A stretch of DNA of 64,000 bases from an uncultured Bacteroidales bacterium (lineage in GTDB: Bacteria > Bacteroidota > Bacteroidia > Bacteroidales > UBA932). A program made the position numbers and the translations under genes. The notes beneath the pieces were generated by a model. The model was not told the DNA's origin. It worked only from the letters and a program-made list of their open reading frames with translations, and did not search any database. Location of the stretch: NCBI GenBank assembly GCA_946405435.1, contig CAMJHF010000001.1:62001-126000 (forward strand), given 5' to 3'. This document shows, in pieces, positions 25,250 through 34,419 of the stretch. Every line of letters begins with the position of its first letter. Positions within the stretch are counted from its first letter, which is position 1.

Positions 25250-26579
25250 CGACCGGGGGAGTTCGAGGGGGTGTCCCCCTCGTCCCCTGGGGGTGCAGGG
25301 GGATTGTAGGCCCTTGGGCCCATTATCTCCAGGGGCGCCCCTGGAGATAATGGCTCCCGCAGGGAGCTTCGAGTGCCTGCAGGCGGCGATCCAGGGCGGC
25401 GCCGATTCGGTGTACTTTGGCGTAGGGCGCCTGAACATGCGCTCGCGCAGTGCCAATAATTTCGCACCCGAAGATCTGATAGAGGTGGTGCGTATCTGCC
25501 GCGAGGCGGGCGTCAAAAGCTACCTGACTCTCAATATCGTTCTCTATCCCGGAGACCTGGAGGCCATGCGGGAGGCCCTCGACGCCGCCAAGGCGGCTGG
25601 CGTGGACGCTGTCATAGCCTCCGACATAGCGGCCATAGAATATGCCCGCAGCATCGGGCTCGAGGTCCATATTTCCACCCAGCTCAATGTCTCCAATACG
25701 GAAGCCCTTCGCTTCTGGTCCCGCTGGGCCGATGTTGTGGTGCTTGCGCGCGAGCTGACGCTGGGGCAAGTGCAGCAGATTCATCAGGATATCGAAAACG
25801 GGAACATTTGCGGCCCGTCCGGCACGCTTGTGCGCATCGAAATGTTCGCCCACGGCGCCCTGTGCATGGCGGTGAGCGGCAAGTGCTACCTGAGCCTGCA
25901 TGCCTACGGTGCATCGGCCAACAGGGGAGCCTGCATGCAGCTGTGCCGCCGCGGCTATACCGTACGCGACCGCGAAACCGGTTATGAACTGGACATCGAC
26001 AACCAGTACATAATGTCGCCCAAAGACCTCTGTACCATAGAGTTCATGCCTCTGATGGTGAACGCAGGAGTGCGGGTGTTCAAGATCGAGGGCCGTGCCC
26101 GCAGCGCCGAGTACGTCAAGCGCTGTGCCTCCTGCTACCGCCGGGCCGCCGACGCGGTGACCGATGGTACGTTCACTCCGGAACTTGCCGCCGAGCTCAA
26201 GGCCTCGCTTGCCGAGGTGTTCAACCGCGGCTTCTGGGACGGCTACTACCAGGGGGCGCCCCTTGGCGAGTGGAGCAATGTCTACGGCTCCCAGGCCACC
26301 AGACGCAAAGTTTACTGCGGCAAAGTCAGCAACTGGTTCGACCGCATAGGCGTGGCCGAAATAACCGTAGAGGCAACGGACCTGCACCTTGGCGACGAAA
26401 TAATGGTCATCGGTGCCACCAGCGGAGTTACGCAGCTTACAGTGGAGGACATGCGTCTGGACATGAGCCCGTGCGAGCTGGCCCCCAAAGGCTCCCGATG
26501 CTCGGTGCGCATCCCGGCCGGTCCGGGCGGAGAGCACGTGCGCCGCGGCGACAAGGTGTTCCTTTGGGTGGAAGCCTGA
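25230..26579 (+). CDS. U32 family peptidase-like protein, interrupted in frame by a palindromic element
   Basis: A 449-residue U32 family member. From EIMAPAGSFE onward it follows the family closely: GGADSVYFGV, STQLNVSN, the FAHGALCMAVSGKCYLS Cys motif, and NRGACMQLCRRGY. Some U32 relatives act in tRNA or ubiquinone hydroxylation; the role here is unknown. The start MKN at 25230 is followed by ~40 residues encoded by the repeat element at 25241-25353, after which LEIMAPAG resumes. Without the element the N-terminus would read about MKN-LEIMAPAG, as in relatives. The alternative start is ATG 25350. It overlaps the S41 gene by 20 bp. Confidence 0.85.
   Translation: MKNSERSDRGSSRGCPPRPLGVQGDCRPLGPLSPGAPLEIMAPAGSFECLQAAIQGGADSVYFGVGRLNMRSRSANNFAPEDLIEVVRICREAGVKSYLTLNIVLYPGDLEAMREALDAAKAAGVDAVIASDIAAIEYARSIGLEVHISTQLNVSNTEALRFWSRWADVVVLARELTLGQVQQIHQDIENGNICGPSGTLVRIEMFAHGALCMAVSGKCYLSLHAYGASANRGACMQLCRRGYTVRDRETGYELDIDNQYIMSPKDLCTIEFMPLMVNAGVRVFKIEGRARSAEYVKRCASCYRRAADAVTDGTFTPELAAELKASLAEVFNRGFWDGYYQGAPLGEWSNVYGSQATRRKVYCGKVSNWFDRIGVAEITVEATDLHLGDEIMVIGATSGVTQLTVEDMRLDMSPCELAPKGSRCSVRIPAGPGGEHVRRGDKVFLWVEA
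25241..25353. repeat. In-frame palindromic element, copy 1 (in U32 gene)
   Basis: The element starts with GGAGCG and contains the perfect hairpin 25264-25282 (CGAGGGGG/CCCCCTCG). It continues with CCCTGGGGGTGCAGGGGGAT and ends in a perfect palindrome with 17-bp arms and no spacer (25320-25336 / 25337-25353). The first ~75 bp match copy 2 at 34037 almost base for base. The terminal palindrome differs, and its right arm is U32 coding sequence. It is open in the U32 frame and encodes SSRGCPPRPLGVQGD. Confidence 0.85.
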
Positions 26580-26580
26580 A

Positions 26581-28836
26581 TTACTTCACCGTGAAATATA
26601 CGCTTCGCGATGCACCCGCCGAGTCCATCGCCACCAGCAAGTGTGCGCCGGGTGAGGGCCTCAGCATGAGGTCGTGGTCGCCCACGGTGCTGCCTACGTA
26701 GCTGTCGTCGAGATGCCAGAATAATCTGGCCGTAGGGTCGGTGTGGGCGGCGCGCACCACCACCCCCTGCTCATTGCCGTCAAGGCCGCGCGTTATCACC
26801 ACCGTCACTCCCTGCTGGGGATAGATTATCTCTATCGGGTTGCCGTTGTCGGAACCGGCGTCGAAATCCGGATGTTTGGGAGGCAGCGGCCTGTAGTCGA
26901 TATGGTTCTTGATGTAGTACCATTCCATGGCCGGCGGCAGTACGAACCATACTTTCTCCACCATCTTTTCTACAGGATAGCAGCTGCTGTTGACAAGATA
27001 CTGCCCTTCGGCGTCCGTGTGCACTATTCGGTGGTACTTGCACTCGTCGGGCCTAACTTTGATGTCCGGCACCCACACCGTGTCCCGTTCGGGGCAGATG
27101 CGCGAAGCGGGCAGCCCGCTCTTGTGGCAGACTTCCAGCGGCACCAGGTCGTCCAGCGGCTTTGAGAACCAGCGTGAGGGCGGAAGGGCGGAGAATACGT
27201 CGAACATGACCGGCGAGGCGTACCCTACGCCAGTCATCTGCGAGCGTCCCTCGCCGTCGCTGTTGCCCACCCACACGCCGACGGCGTATTCCGGCGTTAC
27301 GCCCACGCTCCAGGCGTCGCGGTTGCCCCAGCTGGTGCCGGTCTTCCAGGCGATCTTCCGGTCGGAGCTGAAGTCGCGCCACGAGGCTTCCTCCTCGGGC
27401 CTTCCAGCCTTGGACAGCGCCTCGAAGGTGAGCCATATCGCCCCGCGCCCCAGCGGTATGTCTATATCGTTGTCTTCAAGCAGTTTGGCGGCCATGTTGC
27501 GGTACGCTCCGACTATGCTGGCAAGGGTTATTTCCGCCCCGCCCAGAATCAGCGACAGGCCGTAGTGGTCGGCGTCCCGGTTTATTGTGGCAAAGCCCAT
27601 GGCCTGCAGCAGCTCGAGGAACCGCGCCGCGCCGTACTGCTCCAGCATCCTGACCGACGGGACGTTGAGCGAGCGGGCTATGACTTCGTCTGCAGGCACT
27701 GCTCCGTCGAAGGATCGGGAGAAATTGTGCGGCGAGAAGTTGTTGTAGTTGTATGGTGTGTCTTTTATGAGGGTGCCGGGCAGAATCTGTCCGCTCTGGA
27801 GCATGGCGGCGTACAGCAGCGGCTTGAGCGTGCTTCCGCTGGAGCGCGGAGCCGGTATCATGTCCACCTCGGCGCCCCGCAGGCCCTTTGCAAGCCCATG
27901 CGTGTTGCCATAGTAGGCACGGGGCTTGCCGGTGTGGACGTCCAGCACCAGTATGCCCATGTTGTCCACCATGTTGCTGTGGTAGATTTCGAAGTGGTTG
28001 GCGGCTATGGCGTTGACCCTGTCCTGCAGGGCCGGGTCAAGGGTGCATGTGTAGGCCTTGTCGCCGCCCTCGGCCCGGAGGCGCTCCAGCAGGTGGTAGG
28101 CTTTGTCGGGCATGGGGAGCGGCTTTTCCGGGAGCGGCTCGTCCTTGGCCAGTTCGCACTCGGTCTGGTCTATGGTGCCGTTTTCCAGCAGCTTGTCAAG
28201 CAGGAAGTTGCGCTTCTCCAGCAGGCGCTCGCGGTTGCGTCCCGGGTGGATCAGGGCGGGGGAGTTGGGCAGTACGGCAAGCATTGCGCTTTCCGCCCAG
28301 GAGAGTTCTTCGGCAGGCCTTCCGAAATATCGCCAGGCGGCTGCCTCAAGTCCCACTACGTTACCGCCGAAAGGAGCGTTGGATGCATACAGAAGCAGTA
28401 TTTTGCGCTTCGAGTGCCGCAGCTCAAGACGTGTGGCCATGACGGCCTCCAGGAGTTTTTCCGGCAGGCTCCTTGGGGCGTCGGGGCGGCTGAGGCGTAT
28501 GACCTGCATGGTGAGGGTGCTGGCGCCGCTCACCACCTCGCCCTGTCTGGCATTCTGCCTTATGGCCCTTCCGACAGACAGGAAATCGACGCCCGGATGC
28601 CACCAGAAGCGCTTGTCCTCGTATGTGACTATGCATTTTGCAAACTTCTCCGGCACTTTGTCTGCGGGCGGGAAGTGCCATTGTCCATCTTTTGATATCC
28701 TGGCCCCGAGGAGCGTACCGTCTGTGGCGGTAAGGGTTGCACTCACCGGCGAACGGAATAACTTCCATGGCAGGCAAAAAGCATATAATGCCACGAAAGG
28801 AGCCAGAATCAAAATTATTTTCTTAAATTTGGACAT
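26581..28836 (-). CDS. pbpC: Penicillin-binding protein 1C
   Basis: A 751-residue bifunctional peptidoglycan synthase. An N-terminal membrane anchor (IILILAPFVALYAFCLPW) is followed by a GT51 glycosyltransferase domain with the catalytic EDKRFWWHPG motif. The transpeptidase domain has its active Ser in SSGSTLKPLLYA and the KTGTSWGNRDAW motif. A C-terminal domain with CYPVEKMVEK and a final beta-rich segment fits the PBP1C-specific tail. It is divergent from the alpha-2-macroglobulin gene with only 25 bp between starts. A TATATTTG box on the minus strand (28844-28851) ends seven bases before its start codon. Confidence 0.96.
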   Translation of the reverse strand: MSKFKKIILILAPFVALYAFCLPWKLFRSPVSATLTATDGTLLGARISKDGQWHFPPADKVPEKFAKCIVTYEDKRFWWHPGVDFLSVGRAIRQNARQGEVVSGASTLTMQVIRLSRPDAPRSLPEKLLEAVMATRLELRHSKRKILLLYASNAPFGGNVVGLEAAAWRYFGRPAEELSWAESAMLAVLPNSPALIHPGRNRERLLEKRNFLLDKLLENGTIDQTECELAKDEPLPEKPLPMPDKAYHLLERLRAEGGDKAYTCTLDPALQDRVNAIAANHFEIYHSNMVDNMGILVLDVHTGKPRAYYGNTHGLAKGLRGAEVDMIPAPRSSGSTLKPLLYAAMLQSGQILPGTLIKDTPYNYNNFSPHNFSRSFDGAVPADEVIARSLNVPSVRMLEQYGAARFLELLQAMGFATINRDADHYGLSLILGGAEITLASIVGAYRNMAAKLLEDNDIDIPLGRGAIWLTFEALSKAGRPEEEASWRDFSSDRKIAWKTGTSWGNRDAWSVGVTPEYAVGVWVGNSDGEGRSQMTGVGYASPVMFDVFSALPPSRWFSKPLDDLVPLEVCHKSGLPASRICPERDTVWVPDIKVRPDECKYHRIVHTDAEGQYLVNSSCYPVEKMVEKVWFVLPPAMEWYYIKNHIDYRPLPPKHPDFDAGSDNGNPIEIIYPQQGVTVVITRGLDGNEQGVVVRAAHTDPTARLFWHLDDSYVGSTVGDHDLMLRPSPGAHLLVAMDSAGASRSVYFTVK

Positions 28837-28861
28837 TTGATAACAAATATAACCAAATTAT

Positions 28862-31800
28862 ATGAAACTGTCCAAACTGATAGCCGCAGCGCTGCTTGCC
28901 TCCATGGTATTTGCCGGCTGCAATCAATCCGATCCAGGCGCGGGTGGCAAGCCCGCAGACAAGACAGACGGTTCCGCCATCCATACCCCAACTCCTGAAG
29001 AGGCAGGCTATGCCACTTACGATGAGTCGGATGCCGAATCCGTGCCTACTCCCGATGCTCCCGAAATCAAACTTGTGAGCAAAGGTTCCGTTCTGCCCTC
29101 CTCCGGCAACATGGATCTGCTGTTCAGCTCCTATGGCTATGCACAGGCTCGCGTCCGCGTGCGCAAGGTGTTCACCAGCAACATCCTGCAGTTCATGCAG
29201 TTCGAGAGTTACGAAGCCCGCTACAACCTCTCCCGCGTGGCCCGCGTGGTGGCTGATACCACCGTGGTCCTGGGCGCCACCGACGCTCCCCACCTCCGTG
29301 AGGTCCGCAACTACGCCCTCAGCCTGGACGAGCTCATCCGGCCCGAGCCCGGCGCCATCTACCATGTGGAGATCCGCGGCCTCGAACCTCTTGAGGAAGA
29401 GGATTTCTGGGACAGTGACTCGTATTTCGGCGATTATGAGACCTATGACGAGCGCAACACCTTCCTGCTCGCCAGCGACGTGGCCCTCATAGCCAAGGGC
29501 GGCGACAACAAGTGGGAGATTTTCGCCTGCGATATCATCAACGGAACTCCCCTGAAGGGCGCCAAAGTCAAATTCTATGATGACGTCCTCCAGGAACTGG
29601 GCAAGGGCGTGACGGACAAGGACGGCCGCATCACCTTCCCCGCCGACCCCAACGGCCGTTACGTTACCGTAGCCTCCGACAAGGGTGCGGCGTATCTGGC
29701 CCTCAAATACGAAAAGTCGCTGTCTACCAGTGATTTCGATGTCAGCGGCACTTCCGCCGACGGCGGTCTCAAAACCTTCATCTTCGGAGAGAGGGGAGTC
29801 TGGCGTCCCGGCGACACCCTGCATATCAGCGCCATCACCATGACCGAAGGCGAAGAGCTGCCCATAGGACATCCTATAGTGGCCGAGCTCCGCAACCCCG
29901 ACGGCCGCATCACCCGCACGCTCTCCGTCAAGAACGACGGCAGCCATATCTATCATTTCCCCTTCACCACCGAGGCCGACGCCCCCACGGGCAACTGGAG
30001 GGTGAGCGTCAAGGTTGGCGCACAGACCTTCTCCAAGCAGGTCAAGATAGAGACCGTCAAGCCTAACAAGCTTGACATCGGCCTCAAGTTCGACAATGAG
30101 TGGCTGGTACCCAAGAGCAGCTGCGTAGGCACCATTTCCGTCAATTGGCTTTACGGCGCTCCCGGCGCAGGTCTCAAGGTCAACGGCGACGTCCTTCTCT
30201 CCAACGCCCGTACTGCATTCAAGGGCTACGAGGCATACGACTTCAAGGACGACAGCCGCAGCTTCACCTCGCAGTCCCGCTACTACTCCGACATGCGCAC
30301 CGACGAAAACGGCCAGGTGCAGATAACCACCAACATGGATCTGCGCAGCGCCGGCGTGCCCGGAATGCTCAATATCGACTTCACCCTCCGCGCCTTCGAG
30401 CCTTCTGGTGAATTCAGCACCGGCGTATCCAGCTTCAAGATGTCCCCGTTCGACACCTACGTGGGCGTCAAGGTGGACCAGGACAAGACGGAATGGGGCG
30501 AGGAGTACCTCAAGGGCGGCGTGGCGCATAAGTTCGACATCGCCACCGTGGGCCCTGACGGCAAGCCCGTTTCCGTATCCGACCTGCACGTGGAGGTGTT
30601 CCATGTGGACTGGAGCTGGTGGTGGAACTCCTCCGCCCAGATAGCCAGCTACATGTCCGGCAAGAGCAAGGAAGTTTTTCTGGACAAGCATGTCTCCAGC
30701 CAGGGCGGCAAGGGCAGCTTCACATATGACTGGAAGAATGCTCCCGACGGCCTGTATTTCATCCGCGTGAGCGACGAGGCCGGCGGTCACGCCACTTCCA
30801 TGCTGTGCGAGGTATACGAGAACTACAACGGCTCGTCTGCCGGCTCCGACGCCGCCACGCGCCTTGCCATCACCTCCAACAAAGACAAGTATTCGGTAGG
30901 AGAGACCGCCAAGCTGGTCATCCCTTCCGCTGCCGGCAGCAAGGCCCTCGTATCCCTGGAGAAGGGTGGCAGGATACTGCGCACCGAATGGGTTGACTGC
31001 AGCGCCGGATCCACCGAAATCAAGGTTCCCGTCACTTCCGAGATGCTGCCCAACGTGTACGCGTTCGTCACTCTGGTGCAGCCCCACAAGAATACTCTCA
31101 ACGATGCTCCAGTGCGTATGTATGGAGTTCATAATCTGAATGTTGAGGATGCCGCTTCCCATCTGGAGCCGGTGATTGACATCCCTGCCGACGTGAAGCC
31201 CGAGACTACCCTCAAGTTCAAGGTCAAGGAGAAGAACGGCAAGGCCATGAGTTATGTGGTAGCCCTTGTGGATGAAGGACTTCTGGGCCTTACTTCCTAC
31301 AAGACTCCCGATGCCTGGAAGGCCTTCTACTCCAAGGAGGCCCTGCGTGTCCGCACATGGGACCTCTACGACGATGTGATCGGAGCCTACGGCGGCAAGA
31401 TCGAACAGCTGTTTGCAATAGGCGGTGACGAGGAGTCCGACTCCGGCGCCCTCAGGCCGCAGGGAGCCCAGCGCTTCAAGCCTGTGGTGGCCTACCTCGG
31501 CCCCTTCACCATCAAGGGCGGCAAGACCGGCAGCCACAGCATCGAGGTTCCCCAGTACATAGGGTCGCTGCGCGCCATGGTGATAGCCACCGACGGCAAG
31601 GCCCAGGGCAGTGCCGCTACCAACGTCACCGTGACCAAGCCCGTAATGGTCCAGACCACACTCCCGAGGGCCATGAACATAGGCGAGACCATCAAGGTTC
31701 CAGTTACGCTCATGACGCTCAAGGACGGTGTCGGCAGCGTCAAACTGGGCATAAAGACGGACGGACTCGCCACCGTGGTCGGCTCCGCGACGCAGACTGT

Positions 31801-33430
31801 CCAGTCTTCCAAGGCCGGTCAGGAGCTTACCTACTTCGAAATCAAGGTCGGCGACAAGACTGGCATCGCCCATGTCACCACCACTGCCGAATCAGCAAAT
31901 GACAAGTCTACCAGCGAGATAGAGATTGACGTGTTTAATCCCAACCCCGAGGTTACCCGCGGCCAGACCGCGCTGCTGTCTGCCGGCGCCTCCAAGGAAC
32001 TGAAACTCGACCTGTTCGGCACTCCCGGCAGCAATTCTGTCGAGCTTGAGCTCTCCACCATTCCGTCCATCGACCTGAATTCCCGCCTGCGTTACCTCAT
32101 TACCTATCCTTACGGCTGCCTGGAGCAGACGGTATCCGCCGCCTTCCCGCAACTGTATCTGGACAAGATAATGACCTGCGACCAGAACGTTCGTGAGCGC
32201 AGCCGCTTCAACGTGGAGGCCGCCATCCGCCGCCTGCAGATGTACCGCCGTTCCGACGGATCCCTGAGTTACTGGCCCGGTTCCAGCTATTCTTCGCTCT
32301 TCGGCAGCGCCTATGCGCTCCACTTCATCAAGGAGGCCGAGGACGCCGGATACGCAGTACCGGTGGATCTCAAGAAGGAGCTCATCGCATGGCTTAACCG
32401 CAATGTGTCCAATTCCAAGGAGGACTTCACTTCCCGCGCCTACGGCGTTTACGCGCTCGCATCGGCCGGCAAGCCTGCACGCAGCGCCATGAACCTCCTG
32501 CGCGAAAGCGTCAAGAAGATGCCCGCCGGCGCAACATGGCTTCTTGCCGCGGCTTATGCCGTTGACGGCAAGAAGAACGTAGCCCGCGAGCTCGCTGCCG
32601 CGCTCAAGTATGAGGATGGTGTGTACGAGGCCTATGGCAGCTCGGACCGCAACCGCGCCGTGGCCCTCAAGACCATGCTCCTCACAGACCGCAAGGAAGA
32701 CGCCTTCAAGCTGGCGGAGATCATCGCCGGCCGTCTGAACGACAAGTCCGTCTACATGAGCACCCAGTCTACGGCTTGGAGCCTCTATGCCGTGGCCGAC
32801 TACGCCAGGGCCAATGCCGGAGGCGTCCAGGCCTCGTTCACCGCAGGTGGCAAGACCGTCAGGGTGTCCGGCGACAAGTGTCTGGAGTCCAGGACTATAG
32901 CTGTCGGCGAGAATGACAGGTCGCTCAGCCTCAAGATAGACAATTCCGGCACCGGCAACCTCTATGCGGTAGCCTCCGTCACCGGCATACCTCCGGCATC
33001 CACCGAGAAGGCCATAAGCAACAAGCTCAAGATGAGCGTAAGCTATGTAGACGACCAGCACAACCCCGTCAGGGTGGATACCCTGTCCAGGGGCAGGATG
33101 ATATTCGCAGTGGTCACGGTCACCAACACCGGTGCTTCCACCGTACGTGACCTTGCCCTCAACCACAAGTTCCCTTCGGGCTGGGAGATCCAGAACGACC
33201 GCCTCTATTCCGAGGCCGCCAGCTATCCTTCTGGCGTTGAGTATCAGGATGTGAGGGACGACAGGGTATACAGCTTCTTCAGCCTGGGTGCAGGCAAGAG
33301 CGTTACCATCGAAACCAAGCTCGTCGCCACCTATCCCGGCCGCTTCTATCTGCCTGCAGTCAGCTGTACTGCCATGTATGACGCCTCGGTGTCGGCACTG
33401 GTGCCGGGCCGTTGGGTTGAAGTCAAGTAG
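28862..33430 (+). CDS. Bacterial alpha-2-macroglobulin lipoprotein (YfhM-like)
   Basis: A 1522-residue lipoprotein (ALLASMVFAGCNQS). It consists of many macroglobulin-type beta domains followed by a bait-like region around residues 640-760 and a thioester motif, YGCLEQTVSA, near residue 1084. An alpha/alpha-toroid thioester domain and a receptor-binding-like C-terminus follow. The Cys-Gln thioester traps attacking proteases covalently. The family guards the periplasm and is commonly linked to pbpC, as in the Escherichia coli yfhM-pbpC pair; here the pair is divergent. The EamA gene follows five bases later. Confidence 0.95.
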   Translation: MKLSKLIAAALLASMVFAGCNQSDPGAGGKPADKTDGSAIHTPTPEEAGYATYDESDAESVPTPDAPEIKLVSKGSVLPSSGNMDLLFSSYGYAQARVRVRKVFTSNILQFMQFESYEARYNLSRVARVVADTTVVLGATDAPHLREVRNYALSLDELIRPEPGAIYHVEIRGLEPLEEEDFWDSDSYFGDYETYDERNTFLLASDVALIAKGGDNKWEIFACDIINGTPLKGAKVKFYDDVLQELGKGVTDKDGRITFPADPNGRYVTVASDKGAAYLALKYEKSLSTSDFDVSGTSADGGLKTFIFGERGVWRPGDTLHISAITMTEGEELPIGHPIVAELRNPDGRITRTLSVKNDGSHIYHFPFTTEADAPTGNWRVSVKVGAQTFSKQVKIETVKPNKLDIGLKFDNEWLVPKSSCVGTISVNWLYGAPGAGLKVNGDVLLSNARTAFKGYEAYDFKDDSRSFTSQSRYYSDMRTDENGQVQITTNMDLRSAGVPGMLNIDFTLRAFEPSGEFSTGVSSFKMSPFDTYVGVKVDQDKTEWGEEYLKGGVAHKFDIATVGPDGKPVSVSDLHVEVFHVDWSWWWNSSAQIASYMSGKSKEVFLDKHVSSQGGKGSFTYDWKNAPDGLYFIRVSDEAGGHATSMLCEVYENYNGSSAGSDAATRLAITSNKDKYSVGETAKLVIPSAAGSKALVSLEKGGRILRTEWVDCSAGSTEIKVPVTSEMLPNVYAFVTLVQPHKNTLNDAPVRMYGVHNLNVEDAASHLEPVIDIPADVKPETTLKFKVKEKNGKAMSYVVALVDEGLLGLTSYKTPDAWKAFYSKEALRVRTWDLYDDVIGAYGGKIEQLFAIGGDEESDSGALRPQGAQRFKPVVAYLGPFTIKGGKTGSHSIEVPQYIGSLRAMVIATDGKAQGSAATNVTVTKPVMVQTTLPRAMNIGETIKVPVTLMTLKDGVGSVKLGIKTDGLATVVGSATQTVQSSKAGQELTYFEIKVGDKTGIAHVTTTAESANDKSTSEIEIDVFNPNPEVTRGQTALLSAGASKELKLDLFGTPGSNSVELELSTIPSIDLNSRLRYLITYPYGCLEQTVSAAFPQLYLDKIMTCDQNVRERSRFNVEAAIRRLQMYRRSDGSLSYWPGSSYSSLFGSAYALHFIKEAEDAGYAVPVDLKKELIAWLNRNVSNSKEDFTSRAYGVYALASAGKPARSAMNLLRESVKKMPAGATWLLAAAYAVDGKKNVARELAAALKYEDGVYEAYGSSDRNRAVALKTMLLTDRKEDAFKLAEIIAGRLNDKSVYMSTQSTAWSLYAVADYARANAGGVQASFTAGGKTVRVSGDKCLESRTIAVGENDRSLSLKIDNSGTGNLYAVASVTGIPPASTEKAISNKLKMSVSYVDDQHNPVRVDTLSRGRMIFAVVTVTNTGASTVRDLALNHKFPSGWEIQNDRLYSEAASYPSGVEYQDVRDDRVYSFFSLGAGKSVTIETKLVATYPGRFYLPAVSCTAMYDASVSALVPGRWVEVK

Positions 33431-33435
33431 GAAAG

Positions 33436-34371
33436 ATGTGGCTTTTGCTGGCGGTTGTTTCCGCCGCCCTGCTGGGCTTTTACGACGTAGCCAAGAAGCA
33501 AGCACTCCGAAAGAACGGCACTTTTGCCGTTCTTTTGGTGGCTACGGCGCTGTCTACGGTGTTCGTGTCTCCTTTTTTCCGCCTGGGACCTGTCGAAGAC
33601 CACCTAAAACTTGTGCTCAAAGCCGTGCTGGTCACGGCTTCGTGGGTGTCCGGCATGGAGGGTCTCAAGCGGCTTCCGCTTACGACCGTGAGCACCATAA
33701 AGGGCTCCAGGCCGGTGTTCGTGGTGATTTTTTCCGTGCTCCTTTTCGGCGAACGGCTGGATTGGATGCAGTGGACCGGAATAGTGCTGGTAATAGTGGC
33801 TCTGTACTTGCTGGGCTTCACGAGCCGCAGCGACGGCACGGTGGAGGTTCGCAAGGCTGGCTTCCTGTGGATGGGCCTGTCGGTGGTCACTGGGGTGTTG
33901 AGCGCCCTGTACGACAAGCATATCATGCAGGGGATGGAGCCCCTTTTCGTCCAGAGCTGGACCAACCTCTTCATCACCATCATCCTGGCGCTCTGCGTCC
34001 TGTTCAAGCGCCTGTTTTTCGGCACAAACACACTTAGGAGCGAAGCGACCGGGGGAGTATCGAGGGGGTGTCCCCCTCGTCCCCTGGGGGTGCAGGGGGA
34101 TGGTAGCCCTCAGGCGTCCAGTCCCAGGTTCACCTGGGACTGGACCATAGTGTTGGTGGCGGTGCTCATCACGGCGGCCGACGCGTGCTATTTCTTTGCC
34201 CTCAAGCAGCCGGACGCCCTCTTGAGCGTCATTTCGGTCATCCGCCGGGCCTCGGTCCTTGTCACCTTCCTTTGCGGCGCCCTGCTGTTCAAGGAGGACA
34301 ACCTGCGCGCCAAGGCCCTTAACATGCTCCTTCTCGCCGCCGGCGTGGTGCTCCTGCTGCTGGGGTCTTAG
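33436..34371 (+). CDS. EamA/DMT-family transporter with an in-frame repeat insertion
   Basis: A 311-residue integral membrane protein of the drug/metabolite transporter superfamily: two homologous halves of about five helices each (first half WLLLAVVSAALLGFYDVAKK, second half starting at VLVAVLITAADACYFFALKQ). The substrate is unknown. Between helices six and seven, residues ~201-236 come from the palindromic element at 34037-34145. The reading frame is kept and the insertion falls in a loop, so the protein may still fold. It is probably co-transcribed with the alpha-2-macroglobulin gene. Confidence 0.88.
   Translation: MWLLLAVVSAALLGFYDVAKKQALRKNGTFAVLLVATALSTVFVSPFFRLGPVEDHLKLVLKAVLVTASWVSGMEGLKRLPLTTVSTIKGSRPVFVVIFSVLLFGERLDWMQWTGIVLVIVALYLLGFTSRSDGTVEVRKAGFLWMGLSVVTGVLSALYDKHIMQGMEPLFVQSWTNLFITIILALCVLFKRLFFGTNTLRSEATGGVSRGCPPRPLGVQGDGSPQASSPRFTWDWTIVLVAVLITAADACYFFALKQPDALLSVISVIRRASVLVTFLCGALLFKEDNLRAKALNMLLLAAGVVLLLLGS
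34037..34145. repeat. In-frame palindromic element, copy 2 (in EamA gene)
   Basis: GGAGCG at the left, the perfect hairpin 34061-34079 identical to copy 1, CCCTGGGGGTGCAGGGGGAT, then a perfect palindrome with 14-bp arms and a 2-nt centre (34116-34129 / 34132-34145). The shared part has one extra base relative to copy 1 before the first hairpin, after which both copies are read as RGCPPRPLGVQGD. The terminal palindrome is built on EamA sequence (TWDWT codons) and has no similarity to that of copy 1. Confidence 0.85.
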
Positions 34372-34419
34372 GACTGATATTGATTGCACTGTTGCATAAT
34401 AAAATAAGTGCTGATAAAA

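Noticed and set aside
28823..31873. A very long antisense frame (~1000 codons) under the alpha-2-macroglobulin gene
   Set aside because: Long antisense frames are expected in GC-rich genes with strong third-position bias. It has no recognisable domain.
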